Positions 12,401 through 22,497 of a DNA stretch of 64,000 nucleotides are shown in pieces (the stretch's first letter is position 1; every line of letters begins with the position of its first letter). A program made the position numbers and the translations under genes. Under the pieces are notes generated by a model that saw only the letters and a list, made by a program, of their open reading frames with translations, was not told where the DNA came from and ran no database searches. The DNA comes from Maylandia zebra (lineage: Eukaryota > Chordata > Actinopteri > Cichliformes > Cichlidae), in the NCBI RefSeq assembly GCF_041146795.1, contig NC_135167.1, positions 30,708,954 through 30,772,953 on the forward strand, written 5' to 3'.

Positions 12401-15400
12401 TAGGATTTGTAAAGAATTTATTCGGAAATTAGGGTGGAAAATAAGTATTTGGTCACCTCAAACAAGGAAAATCTCTGGCTCTCACAGACCTGTAACGTCT
12501 TCTGTAAGAAGCTTTTCTGTCCCCCACTCGTTACCTGTATGAATGGCACCTGTTTGAACTCATCATCTGTATAAAAGACACCTGTCCACAGCCTCAAACA
12601 GTCAGACTCCAAACTCCGCCATGGCCAAGACCAAAGAGCTTTCGAAGGACACCAGGAAAAGTATTGTAGACCTGCACCAGACTGGGAAGAGTGAATCTAC
12701 AATAGGCAAGCAGCTTGGTGTGAAAAAATCAACTGTGGGAGCAATCATCAGAAAATGGAAGACATACAAGACCACTGATAATCTCCCTCGATCTGGGGCT
12801 CCACGCAAGATCTCATCCCGTGGGGTCAAAATGATCATGAGAACGGTGAGCAAAGATCCCAGAACCACACGGGGGGACCTGGTGAATGACCTGCAGAGAG
12901 CTGGGACCAAAGTAACAAAGGTCACCATCAGTAACACACTACAACGGCAGGGAATCAAATCCCGCAGTGCCAGACGTGTTCCGCTGCTGAAGCCAGTGCA
13001 TGTCCAGGCCCGTCTGAAGTTTGCCAGAGAGCACATGGATGATACAGCAGAGGATTGGGAGAATGTCATGTGGTCAGATGAAACCAAAGTAGAACTTTTT
13101 GGTATAAACTCAACTCGTCGTGTTTGGAGGAAGAAGAATACTGAGTTGCATCCCAAGAACACCATACCTACTGTGAAGCATGGGGGTGGAAACATCATGC
13201 TATGGAGCTGTTTTTCTGCCAAGGGGACAGGACGACTGATCCGTGTTAAGGACAGAATGAATGGGGCCATGTATCGTGAGATTTCGAGCCAAAACCTCCT
13301 TCCATCAGTGAGAACTTTGAAGATGAAACGAGGCTGGGTCTTCCAACATGACAATGATCCAAAACACACCGCCCGGGCAACAAAGGAGTGGCTCCGTAAG
13401 AAGCATTTGAAAGTCCTGGAGTGGCCTAGCCAGTCTCCAGACCTCAACCCCATAGACAATCTGTGGCGGGAGTTGAAAGTCCGTGTTGCTCGGCGACAGC
13501 CCCAAAACATCACTGCTCTCGAGAAGATCTGCATGGAGGAATGGGCCAAAATACCAGCTACTGTGTGTGCAAACCTGGTAAAGACCTATAGTAAACGTTT
13601 GACCTCTGTTATTGCCAACAAAGGTTATGTTACAAAGTATTGAGTTGTATTTTTGTTATTGACCAAATACTTATTTTCCACCCTGATTTACGAATAAATT
13701 CTTTACAAATCCTACCATGTGGATTCATGGATTTTTTTTTTCACATTCTGTCTCTGACAGTTGAAGTGTACCTCTGGTGCAAATTACTGACCTCTGTCAT
13801 CATTTTAGGTGGGGGAACTTGCCCAATCGGTCGCTGACTAAATACTTTTTTGCCCCACTGTAGTGTAAAAATCATTGAAATTAGTGTTGGCACTGGTTTG
13901 AGCTGGTAGCAGGAACTAACCGGTAAATGGTGCCAGTCTTAAGCATCAGCAGCTGGAATGGTGCCACGCTGCATGGCTGGCCAGTCACTGAAAAAACTGC
14001 TGTGCAAGCTGAAGATCACACGGTTCGTCTGACTGACAAGAAGTGAGGGCAGCTCTTAGGATTCACACAGCTCTCAGACTAAACAGTATATAATAATGAG
14101 GAGATGCATAGTTTGAAACGGAAGTAATAACAGAAATGTAGGAATCAACTTTAAACACATTTTCTTTCTCCACCATGCTTTATGATATTGATTGAGGGAG
14201 GCAGCCATTCCAATTTAACTTCAGCACTGGACCACTTGACTGGTCTAGATTCAAGTCTGCGGTGGAAAGATTTATGATGCTGGGCCTATTTCATACAGCG
14301 CTTTCAGCTCCAAGTGCTTTACATTAAAGTCCAGACATCAAACAAAGTCAAATAAGACCAATAAAAATAGAGGAGTTTAAAAAAAGAAAAGAAATATAAG
14401 TAAACAAATTAGATTGTGCGTAACTTTTAATTTTACATGCAAATAAACAAAATTTGAGCAGAGGATATTTACTTTTTACTTTTTTAATTTCAATTATTCA
14501 CAAATTTCTTCAATTAAAATCAATTTTTAATAACCGGCCCACTGAGTAAGTAACCTCAGAATCAGCAACAGCCCAACTGAGCCTTAAAAAAAAAAAAAAT
14601 GAAGTAGTTAACCCAAAAACAAAATTGTTTTGATGATTTTAAGACATTTCTGGCCGCAGCCTTCGGGCAGCTGCTCGACCGCTAAAACGTCGTGAGGACT
14701 GAACTTCATAGCACGTCCCTGACAAACTGTAACAGTGTGTATATATAAATAAATAGTAAGTGTTTAACAGAACACCTTGCTGAATTGCTGGTCCATTTTA
14801 TGCTCTTACTTCATGTAGTTTATGTATACACTGGTGTTCTAGTAACACATCAAAATGAGAGCGAGCACACTATTGAACCCCTTAACACCCCAGGAAAAAA
14901 ATCACTCATTGTGTACTGCGTTTTAATATGCTTTACATATAATTACCTATGAACATGTTTTAGATAAGTTCAGTTCAGCTGTCTGGGAAAGTTTAATGCT
15001 GAAGCGATTAACCATGAACCAGCTTTAACAACAGTGTTTATAAAGTGTCGCCTCCTGAATCTCCGAGCTGCGTGTTCTGTTTTTAATGTGCATTCATTTC
15101 TGTCTCTGCCCAGATGGCCGGCCTTGCTGCTGTTGTCTCCTTTCACACGATTGCGTGATATTATGATTGGTGTGTTTTGTGCCCATCTCCTCTTTGATGC
15201 CCCATCAAACAAAAAAATTATTTTTATTTTTTTAATGACATAATGATGGCAAATTGATTTAAAATTGGCCTTATAGGAAATATTTGGTGTAGTTAAGCTG
15301 AAATAATACGACATTTTTATTCACAATCATGGACTCAATCTAAAAAAGACAAAAGGCTGTCTTCATAGGACCAGTTTAAAATGTTAAGCCTCAGTTGCAC

Positions 15401-17141
15401 AGCCCTAGAGACTGGTTGGTGATCATCTGGCAAACACAGGTTGCTAGGGAAAAATGTCTATTCTCCCCAACTTTATTGGCAAGTAGTTGCTGGCTGTTGC
15501 CGGCTTTTTCCATGTGAAAGTAGTCACAAAGAGTGCGTCGCAGTGAAAACCTCGGTTTGGGCGCTAATGATACTGATACGGTCGTTTGTAGTTTGCATGA
15601 AACTAACTTGTCTGCAAACATTGAGCTGTAGTGGAACTAGGCCTGTGGGCCTAGAAACTGGTCCATTAGACTCTACAGCATCCTGTGTCCAAAATAGGAG
15701 ACAAGTTAAAGTCACATGATTAGTGGTCATGTGACTGAATACCCACATGTTCGGGGTTTTTTTTTTGTTTTTTTGCATTAATATTTTCACCTATTTATGG
15801 GATAGAACAAATCTAGTTAATTGTTTTACTAAACAAAAATAGTTGCACTACATTATGTTAGTACTTGTTGTAGCATTAAAAAGTCCAGCCACCCACAGTG
15901 CACATTTGCCCGGTTTAAGTGAGCACGTAAATGTCAACTCTTGTGGTTCATTGTGTTTAACATAGAAAATGAAGTAAGTATAAGGACACAATGATCTACA
16001 CACCAAGCAGCTTTTATTAAAGGATTTAACATTTTAGAAACATGCTCAAAACGTGATGCCGTATCACTCCCGTTCCCGGGAATTCTAGGAGACATAATAA
16101 GCTGCAGGGATGTTCTGTGACCTACTCTGTGACCTTCTCTCTTTTAACCTCTCTTAACTTTCTGTCTCTGTGTCCACCTGTGTCCTGTTGGTGCGTGTGT
16201 GTGCATGTTTGTGTGGCATGTTCCCAGCCCCATCATCTCGGTCTCGCTGTATTAATCTATCTTTCTTTTCTCTTTACTCTCCTCCTGCTCCTCCTCCTCC
16301 TCCTCCTTCTGTAGCTGCGTGAAAATGCTCAACCTGTGGTGAGTCCCTCTCTGCTCGTCCACATCAGACTCATGGGACAGGGAGTGGACCAGCCTAGGCT
16401 GGGCCCAGTGGAGTTATTTACAAAATGTAACCAGACTCTCACTGGTGCATATTATATAGTGCCCACAAACATTGTCAGCTGTGTTTACTGCCAAGTTTCT
16501 GCCCGTTTTCTGCATTTAGTAAACCTTGCTGCCTGACAAACATTAATAAATAATATCAGGCCAGAAAGAAAAACTGTCTTTTTAATTATGGCTCCTTTAT
16601 AACTAAACATTTGACTTTAGGTTACAGCCTTTTTGCATGGAACACCACTATTTGTTAAATATTAAATGAATCTGAGGGTACCCAGTCACTGTCCTATGTC
16701 CTAATCTGCTTTTTTCTTGTCTTTGTATGTTCTTATTAACCGTTCAGGCTCACCGTGTCCTGTGACTTTTGTGTTCACTGCTTCCTTTTTAATTTATTTT
16801 TAAAGATTTTACCTAGAAGTATTGCCTTCAGAGTCAGTTTGTAGTTTTTGTTCCTCTGCCATTTGTCTGTTAAAATGGTGGGAGGTGAATACGCAAACGC
16901 TTGGTGGATGGGAACACATCCATCGTGTCCATGTTAAGGTGTTACTGAGTTCTTACTGTTCTGGTTTAAAAGACAAAGAAATAAGACTCAGATGAGGCTC
17001 CTGTGATATTTAACACACTGCCGTGTTTGTTCTTTCTCGTGCTTCTCTCATCCACGCGCTCATTTAACGTCCACGTCTTTCTGCAGGTGTTGCTGTTTCT
17101 TCAAGCGGAAACGGAAGAAGAACACGCCACGGCAAAAATGA
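2444..17141 (+). CDS. csnk1g1: Casein kinase 1 gamma 1 (3' part of gene)
   Basis: Serine/threonine kinase of the CK1 gamma group. Its members are anchored to membranes by a palmitoylated C-terminal tail and phosphorylate acidic or primed sites, including the Wnt receptor LRP6 (family knowledge). Coding exons seen: 2444-2595, 3618-3852, 3961-4046, 5933-6017, 6202-6350, 6431-6538, 7608-7718 (optional), 11375-11481, 16315-16338 (candidate optional) and 17087-17141 with TGA at 17139. All join in frame at GT-AG sites. The sequence shows the catalytic loop YRDVKPEN, the DFG motif and the SIN motif that replaces APE in CK1 kinases. The tail ends [11 protein letters not shown]. The segments VDSGAS-like, [10 protein letters not shown] and SNAPITA point to gamma 1 rather than gamma 2 or 3. 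The N-terminal lobe is upstream of the window. The introns have been heavily invaded by DNA transposons. Confidence 0.93.
2596..3617 (+). other. csnk1g1: csnk1g1 intron
   Basis: No coding signal seen. A poly-T tract lies at 3447-3477. Confidence 0.8.
3618..3852 (+). CDS. csnk1g1: csnk1g1 exon: catalytic core
   Basis: Follows caccag. Reads [20 protein letters not shown], then [11 protein letters not shown] and [10 protein letters not shown]. This exon therefore carries the catalytic Asp, the DFG motif and the activation segment. Donor gtaaga at 3853, phase 1. Confidence 0.97.
3961..4046 (+). CDS. csnk1g1: csnk1g1 exon: alpha-F helix
   Basis: Encodes [20 protein letters not shown] and SLPWQGLK. 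Acceptor acag ends at 3960; donor gtatgt at 4047. Confidence 0.97.
4047..4616 (+). other. csnk1g1: csnk1g1 intron up to hAT insertion
   Basis: Non-coding as far as I can see. A short poly-A tract lies near 4285-4298. Confidence 0.7.
4625..5788. mobile_element. Non-autonomous hAT-type DNA transposon
   Basis: The left end CAGTGGTTCCCAAACT and the inverted right end ACTTTGGGAAGGTCTG form imperfect terminal inverted repeats. They flank 1,164 bp. The flanking octamers CCTCAAAT (4617-4624) and CCTTAAAT (5789-5796) differ at one base, the size of target duplication expected for hAT elements. The ends are rich in C or G runs. No transposase frame is recognisable. An internal direct repeat of about 26 bp (from about 5286 and about 5464, core GTCCGTGATTTGAA) and a (GT)n run at 5427-5445 lie inside. 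It sits in a csnk1g1 intron. Confidence 0.8.
5933..6017 (+). CDS. csnk1g1: csnk1g1 exon: C-lobe
   Basis: Encodes [20 protein letters not shown] then VLCENFP. Acceptor tttttcag ends at 5932; donor gtatgc at 6018, phase 1. Confidence 0.97.
6202..6350 (+). CDS. csnk1g1: csnk1g1 exon: end of kinase domain
   Basis: Encodes [20 protein letters not shown] then [19 protein letters not shown] and DWVGRQI. Donor gtgagt at 6351. These residues close the kinase fold. Confidence 0.97.
6431..6538 (+). CDS. csnk1g1: csnk1g1 exon: tail linker
   Basis: Encodes [20 protein letters not shown] then [14 protein letters not shown], the characteristic gamma 1 linker. Thirty-six codons, phase 0 at both ends. Donor gtacgt at 6539. 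Confidence 0.96.
6539..7607 (+). other. csnk1g1: csnk1g1 intron
   Basis: No coding or mobile-element signal recognised. It ends in a long C/T-rich tract (7420-7605) that serves the next acceptor. Confidence 0.75.
7608..7718 (+). CDS. csnk1g1: csnk1g1 optional 111-nt tail exon
   Basis: Acceptor taagcag, donor gtatac. Thirty-seven codons in phase 0 read [20 protein letters not shown] then [16 protein letters not shown]. This matches the alternative insert known in long isoforms of vertebrate CK1 gamma 1, placed before [10 protein letters not shown]. Skipping it keeps the frame. Confidence 0.88.
7773..8174. repeat. Possible MITE bounded by a 12-bp inverted repeat
   Basis: AGATCTGTCTCA at 7773-7784 is exactly repeated in inverse at 8163-8174, enclosing 402 bp. 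No clear target duplication was found, so the element status is uncertain. Confidence 0.3.
8175..10729 (+). other. csnk1g1: csnk1g1 intron
   Basis: No exon, RNA gene or clear transposon could be supported in this stretch. Confidence 0.6.
10730..10915. mobile_element. hAT-type MITE (186 bp)
   Basis: The ends CAGGGGTGGGCAATTGATTT and AAATCAGTTGCCCTCCCCTG are inverted copies with few mismatches. Flanking octamers CTTTATAC and TTCTATAC agree at six of eight positions, consistent with an aged hAT target duplication. There is no coding capacity. Confidence 0.8.
11375..11481 (+). CDS. csnk1g1: csnk1g1 exon: [10 protein letters not shown] segment
   Basis: Encodes [20 protein letters not shown], then [15 protein letters not shown], and ends in the first two bases of a Lys codon. 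Donor gtatgt at 11482. The next exon supplies the final G of the codon. Confidence 0.95.
11724..12170. mobile_element. Tc1/mariner-type MITE (447 bp)
   Basis: Begins CAGTACTGTGCAAAAGT and ends with the inverse of CAGTACTGTGCAGAAGT, with TA dinucleotides on both sides (11722-11723 and 12171-12172). A second conserved inner block (CCTCATTTCTTTA and its inverse) extends the inverted repeat. It has no transposase frame. Confidence 0.82.
12254..12455 (+). repeat. Left terminal inverted repeat of Tc1 element
   Basis: Pairs with 13660-13860. It ends at AAGTATTTGGTCA, whose inverse opens the right repeat. Confidence 0.9.
12621..13643 (+). CDS. Tc1-family transposase, open but with Glu279 to Asp
   Basis: Cut-and-paste DNA transposase, 340 aa, the usual Tc1 length. 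The N-terminus [20 protein letters not shown] starts a bipartite helix-turn-helix DNA-binding region (about residues 1-110), with [13 protein letters not shown] in the first half. The catalytic domain has Asp153 in WSDETK and Asp244 in QHDNDPKH. The third acidic residue is expected as Glu in NPIENLW but is Asp279 here (NPIDNLW, codon GAC at 13455-13457). The spacing of 34 residues after Asp244 is kept. There are no stops or frameshifts. Whether DD34D works in this Tc1 background cannot be told from sequence. The minus-strand frame 12602-13549 is a shadow. Confidence 0.93.
   Translation: MAKTKELSKDTRKSIVDLHQTGKSESTIGKQLGVKKSTVGAIIRKWKTYKTTDNLPRSGAPRKISSRGVKMIMRTVSKDPRTTRGDLVNDLQRAGTKVTKVTISNTLQRQGIKSRSARRVPLLKPVHVQARLKFAREHMDDTAEDWENVMWSDETKVELFGINSTRRVWRKKNTELHPKNTIPTVKHGGGNIMLWSCFSAKGTGRLIRVKDRMNGAMYREISSQNLLPSVRTLKMKRGWVFQHDNDPKHTARATKEWLRKKHLKVLEWPSQSPDLNPIDNLWRELKVRVARRQPQNITALEKICMEEWAKIPATVCANLVKTYSKRLTSVIANKGYVTKY
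13660..13860 (-). repeat. Right terminal inverted repeat of Tc1 element
   Basis: Inverse of 12254-12455 with a few substitutions. It ends TTTTTTGCCCCACTG next to the TA duplication. Confidence 0.9.
13863..16314 (+). other. csnk1g1: csnk1g1 intron
   Basis: No supported gene. The end (16260-16311) is a long pyrimidine tract of CTCCTC repeats leading to the acceptor of the 24-nt exon. Confidence 0.6.
16315..16338 (+). CDS. csnk1g1: csnk1g1 candidate optional 24-nt microexon
   Basis: The sequence CTGCGTGAAAATGCTCAACC plus TGTG sits between a strong acceptor (CTCCTCC...TTCTGTAG) and the consensus donor GTGAGT. It fits the phase-2 junction between 11481 and 17087 exactly. Inclusion changes the junction Lys to Asn and inserts CVKMLNLW just before [11 protein letters not shown]. 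The splice sites and frame fit are visible. Use of the exon is inferred. Confidence 0.55.
17087..17141 (+). CDS. csnk1g1: csnk1g1 last coding exon: palmitoylated tail
   Basis: Acceptor tctgcag. The first base completes Lys, then [17 protein letters not shown] and TGA. The Cys cluster plus basic run is the membrane anchor of CK1 gamma kinases (family knowledge). Confidence 0.96.
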
Positions 17142-18554
17142 TCACGCAGCACCAGCCTGAAACGTTCCAGCTGTTTGGCTCAGTCGATTGTGATTTTATT
17201 CGAAATCAGTAAGGTCCCGTTCAGAATAGAAGAGGGAGTCATCTGAGAGATCTTGATTGAATTGTTCTCCGTTTTTTGGACAAGTTTTAAAAACGGTTTG
17301 CTGAGATGTACAAGATGCTTGTGTCTTCTTGTGGGATTTTTTTTTTGTTGTTGTCTTTTTTCTTCTTCTTCGCCCTCCACCCCTCTGTCAAGCTGTGCCG
17401 GGTTGTGTTGCAGGTCAGTCAGCCAAATGGGGAAAAAACCTTTCTGATGGAATTTTGCAGAGGATAATCTTTTTTCCTTCCTCCCCCAAGACTCCCAACA
17501 TCAGTATTTTTTTTTTTTTTTCTCTTGAAGAGGAAGAGATGGCACCTCCTGTGGAAACTTGCTTCACTACGATTCCTGCTTGACTCATAAAATCATCATC
17601 TTCAGTTCCTTTCTAATCTCCTAAATGCATCCTGCCCTCAGTTTGCAAACTCATTATGACACAAAGCCCTTTATGATGATTCCTGATGTAGGAACTGAAT
17701 GTAACACAAGAAGAGCCAAGAGTGTAACCGCCTATCGTCACATACAGGCACAAAGAGCATCAGTCTGCCATTTGGCCTCTGCACGTTATATTTTTTGTTG
17801 TTGTTGTTTTCTTTTTCCCCCCGTCCTCCAAAGAGGTCAACTCTGGCACTGGGACCGGGGCCTGAGACATCAGAAAACAGAGACGCCTCATGTACAGTGT
17901 TCTCTGCTCATGCTGCTTGGTTAAAGCGCTCCCTTAACCTCGCTGCTGTCAAAACACACTACAGTCTCTTTGGACTCTCCTGCAGTTTTTGCTCCTACCC
18001 TTCGCTGAGCAGCAACATGACACTTGTAGATGCAGGGGGGTGGGAAAACAAATGCTATTTATGCTATTTATCTCTCGGTTTCCACCAGTTTTTCCTACTA
18101 ATTCTTAAACATACGCACTGAATGTATGGACAGTAAAATAAATGACTTTAAAGCATTTATATAATCTGTCACGTGCACGGGAATGAAATTGCAGTTGGGG
18201 AGCTGAGACCAATGTTTTAAAAAAAAAAAAAAAAAAAAAGAAGAAGAAGGAAAAAAAAAAAGGTGACCAAAACTAGGTGGGAGGGTCTTAAATGTTGTTG
18301 ATCTTGTAGACATTGGGGGATGCTTTGGAATAACATGAGGAAAAAGTGATGAGGCACTTTTGGAGAATCACAGCCTCTGAAACGCTTCTGTCCAATGCCT
18401 TAACCCCCCGACCAACCTACTGACCGACCAACCGACCGCAGTCACATCACCACTTGGATGACACGTTGGCGGCATAGTTAATGTGAGATTTCAGTGTCTT
18501 TTTTTTCCTTTTCTTTTCTTTTTCCCGTCCCCTCCCCTTTTGGGTATCCTGTGT

Positions 18555-18560
18555 AATAAA
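18555..18560 (+). promoter_or_regulatory. csnk1g1: AATAAA, possible proximal poly(A) signal of csnk1g1
   Basis: Canonical hexamer 1.4 kb after the stop codon. Confidence 0.4.
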
Positions 18561-20802
18561 GAGTACCAGACTGTTCCCAGCTAGTGTGAGAGCAGTTAAC
18601 GACTTCCCCTTTGTTGACACACTGAAGATGTATTCCCAAGAAAGTGATGCCAAATGGAACGTTTTGGTGTAATGATGTGTAACGGTGTTCCAGATGTCCC
18701 CCAGATGTCCCCCGTCCCCCAGTTACCCTTGTGCGTACCAGTGTGAAGACCCCACGTGCTGCAAAGTGGTGACGTTTGGACGACTGCTGAACCCCCTTCT
18801 CCTTGTCAGCACCGGGAGAGGAGAAAAGAGAGGGCGGAGAAGTGAACGTGTCTGTACCATTCTCACTCTTTATTTAGTGTCACGGAGGACTGCCTTGAAA
18901 CAAAATCCTCAGTACGTCACCTTGCCTATCCTCCTCACAGAATGAATTACCATATGTGTGTTCTTTTTCTTTTAAATTTTACATCTTATGCTAATGTGAA
19001 TTTGTTGAATGCAATTTTTTTTCATTCCAAATAGCCATGGTTTTATGGGGAAAGAGAGGTTAAACAAACAAACAAAAAAAAAGCTTGAGACCACGACTGC
19101 ACTACATTTGTTGACCCCGGCTTTCCCTGACGAGACCCTGCCTTCTTAATACTGTACTTTAAATGTGCTTATTACTTTAATTGTAGCTGCCTCGTGTGCT
19201 AGGCCTTCCCTATAGGGTGCAGGGAATGCACACACACACACACACACTCTTCTGTTTTTTTGCCCCACCCACTTTTTTTGTTTGTGTGTGTGCCATGATG
19301 GCTTCCCTTCACTCCATTTCCCTCTGTCCACACACACACTCATTCATCCAAGACCAAGATGAGTGGAGTTTCAGGTTTGTCTCCATCATCTTTAGAAATA
19401 TGATGTTGTAGATGTTGCAGATATTTCTCAATGAATCAGTATGTAAACCTGCTTGTTATATGTATTTACACTGTATAGCTTCCAGTTTATTATTATTTTT
19501 TTAACCCCTGACATGTTGGTTACTCTGGGGTCTAAGTTATTGTGTTATTGAAAGTACTTGAATTTGAAAATCTACGGGACCTTTTCTTCTTTTCTTTTTT
19601 TTACCCCTTTTCTTTTCTTGGGCGTTACCATAGTAATTCCACACATAGGATTTGAGGGGAACGGTGGGAAAACCAGGCTATCTGAATGACAGGTATTCAT
19701 GTCTCTGATATGTCTTAATGCCTCTTAAAGTTTATTTTTTCCCAGACAAACACGGCTCGGCCATTTCATTCCAGCTGCCTGAGGAAAAAACTCAAAGTAT
19801 TCTGATATGGATATCCAGACTGTAGCCTTCAGTCTTTCCCCCCATGGATTTCCCTGAGTGCCATTTCCTGAGACTACTACTAGCCCATGCCTTTTACCTG
19901 TGCCAGGAAAATATGAAGTTGAATATTTTATTATTTTAGCTTTTTCTGTCTTTGGATGATTGCATTCCACCATGTGTCCTTGAAGGGGTCCGCTGTCATT
20001 TTTGGGAAGAATCCTCGAGCAAACGTGGCTCAGCGCAGCAAAGCGTTGCAGTGAAAGTGTTTCACGAGTCGTTCCTGTTGGTTTCTTTCATTCACAATGT
20101 CACTGGAGAGAAACCGGACACCAGGTTTATTATTCCCGAGTCGGATGTTGTGACTGATCATCTTTGCGACATTTTCTTCTTCCGTTAAAGCTTGCAGGCT
20201 GTCCAGCTCTTCAGCTCCCGGCTGAAATGCTCGATATGTTACTCTGATGTATCCGCTTTTCTTACTGTTGGCCTCATGCAGAGTGGTATAGGAGTGCTCT
20301 GCGTGACTTGTATCTGCATGGCTTACCTGGAGACTATCTTTCTCTCTCTCAGTCTCCAGCGAATTTCCTCACCTGTAGGGCTCGTATACTGTTGGGTCAG
20401 TGAGTCAGTTTTGGCTTCCAGGCCTCATGTAAAATACATCAAACATTTTCATGTCTTCATTCCTTTTCAGCGGCCATTATTTCTTACACAGTTCACTTCA
20501 GTCAGACTTTGGATGTGTGGAACTTAGTCAAAGCAGAGGACGGTGTGAAGTGTGAATGAACGGCTTCGGTCTCTTTGGGTTCTCTGGCACTTTTTCCTCG
20601 TTGCTGTACTGTAGACTTACTGTGTGTTGGATTTACTGTATTTTTTTTTTTGTTTTGTTTTGTTTTTGAGGGAGAGGTGACATTTGCTACAATATTGTGA
20701 TGATTATTTGAACTGTAAATTGTACAGAGTTCACAATTGTAGTCCGTTTTCTGTTGAGAATCCATATAAAATCGTATTCTCTGATCATTTTTTCCTTTTT
20801 CT

Positions 20803-20803
<1 letters not shown>

Positions 20804-20837
<34 letters not shown>
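20804..20837. repeat. Poly-T tract (34 nt)
   Basis: Uninterrupted T run in the csnk1g1 3' UTR. Confidence 0.95.
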
Positions 20838-20838
<1 letters not shown>

Positions 20839-21259
20839 TGGTTTTTTTTTTCCCCTGACTGTGGAAAATCAAATTGTACAGCTCCAGAGTTTATCCTGTT
20901 CCCTCGGTATTGTTTGTTTTTATTTTTTAGAGCCTATGATTAAGAGGAATCTTAAAACTGTAAATAAATATTATTGTGCTGAAATATGAATGTCACTTCA
21001 AAAATGTATTTGAATGAGTTAGTCAAGGGCTTCAAGAATGAAGGACCCACATTTCTTTTTATGGTTTCATATTTTTGATTTGCAGAAAGGTAAAGGTCCT
21101 TTTTAACTGAGATGCCTATATTTTATTTTGTGTTTTGTTTTTTGTTTTTCTCTTTGGATTCATATAATACAATGTGTCACACATGAACCTTATAAAAATC
21201 ACTTTTTATTCCCTCCACACCTAAAGGGAAAACTCCAATTTGCACCCTTTTTTATGTAA

Positions 21260-21265
21260 AATAAA
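21260..21265 (+). promoter_or_regulatory. csnk1g1: AATAAA, possible distal poly(A) signal of csnk1g1
   Basis: Canonical hexamer followed within 40 bases by GT-rich sequence. Last good candidate before the intergenic LINE. Confidence 0.45.
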
Positions 21266-21289
21266 AGATCTCTCCACCTTGTGGGCATG

Positions 21290-22497
21290 TCTCTCGTGAC
21301 GTGATTTTTGTAAAGTCTGCTTCAGGAAATGTTTTGACTTTGATCAATTTTTTTAATGTGTGTGACTTATAAACCCAGCAGATTTGGACCTTCATATTCA
21401 AAAACCAGAAATGCTGTTTTCAGCTCAGTGTCTGTATAGGGATCTTTGAAGTTTTCTATCAGGTCAGCTGTTTGAAGACAAGTTTTACTTTGTTTTAGAG
21501 TTTGACTGATAGAGGAGACCAAAATATTAGAGATATCAGCCAATATTTTTTTCCTTATGTGGAAGTTTTATACTGCCCTCTGGTGGACAAACAGTGCATC
21601 ACCACCTCCTACAAGGTTGAAGGGTGTTTCTCCCATCTTTTTCTTAATTGTATTGGTTTGATATTAATGCTGATACCTATAGACTGGCAAATGTCTAATA
21701 TTAGTCTTGCAAATAAGTTGGATGGGTTGATAAAAGATATACATTTGTGTCACAGCAGCCAAAACAAGAATGTGGCTCATAAAAATAAAGCTTTTACCAT
21801 CAAATAGCTGAGGAAAGAAAATACACAAATTAGCTCACTTGAATTAAGATGTGGAAAGGTCAATCTGCAGGCTTTGAATTAGAATTGGAATTTCATAACA
21901 AACTCAGATTTTGCTCTTTAAAGGTTTTTAACACCATTATGGCCGGCCAATGTAAACGGACCATTTCAAAACAAACTGGTGCTGGAGGTATTTTGACAAA
22001 AGTTTCCTTTTTACATCTGTCACAATAAGGTATTGCACGTAGTTTTAGCTACATTATCATGTAAGTTGTGAAATGGTTTTAATAAAGACGGGTCACATTT
22101 CTTTTTTTAAATGTTTTTTATAAATCCCTTTACTCCTAAGATTTATATTTTGTTGCTAGACAGCTTGAAAACTGTCACTTAGCAAATTAAAAATATATTA
22201 AAATATATTTCACGCTCAAAAATCAAATTTCATCTTGGACTGAGACAGTCTTAGTCCCTTGGGGCTGCTTTGCACAGAAAATATTTGAAAATAAACAAAA
22301 AATTTCATTTTGTAGCAAAATGTTAAACCTCTGAGCAGTGCACTCCAGGTTTTAATTTACTGTATCAGTCTAATTAGTTAAAAACATGAAATGGTGACTG
22401 TAATTTAAAAAAAGTAACTGGTTATTTCTCAATTTTTTTTATTGCTGCAAAGTAATGTATGCATATGAACGAATGTTTGTGCTGTTAAAGCAACTTG
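21290..22497. other. Intergenic, no gene seen
   Basis: AT-rich. A short segment near 21560-21610 containing CTGCCCTCTGGTGGACAAAC resembles a motif seen in many fish interspersed repeats. Nothing else is recognisable. Confidence 0.5.

Larger units (their letters stand above)
12254..13860 (+). mobile_element. Full-length Tc1-family transposon
   Basis: 1,607 bp bounded by TA duplications (12252-12253 and 13861-13862). The long terminal inverted repeats run 12254-12455 and 13660-13860 and start CAGTGGGGCAAAAAAGTATT. They are near-identical to each other, so the insertion is fairly recent. It encodes one uninterrupted transposase on the plus strand, in the last large intron of csnk1g1, sense to the host gene. 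Confidence 0.95.
17142..21285 (+). other. csnk1g1: csnk1g1 3' untranslated region (probable extent)
   Basis: No coding frames of substance. AATAAA signals lie at 18555-18560, 20963-20968 and 21260-21265. The last is followed by a GT-rich stretch, so about 21285 is my estimate of the distal end. Homopolymers include poly-A at 18219-18239 and poly-T at 20804-20837. The latter could prime or stall reverse transcription in library data. Confidence 0.55.

Noticed and set aside
12602-13549. 315-aa open frame on the minus strand
   Set aside because: It is the antisense shadow of the Tc1 transposase, with no sensible protein features of its own.
17003-17212. 69-aa frame overlapping the csnk1g1 last coding exon
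   Set aside because: Reads the exon in the wrong frame. The correct frame gives the [11 protein letters not shown] tail.
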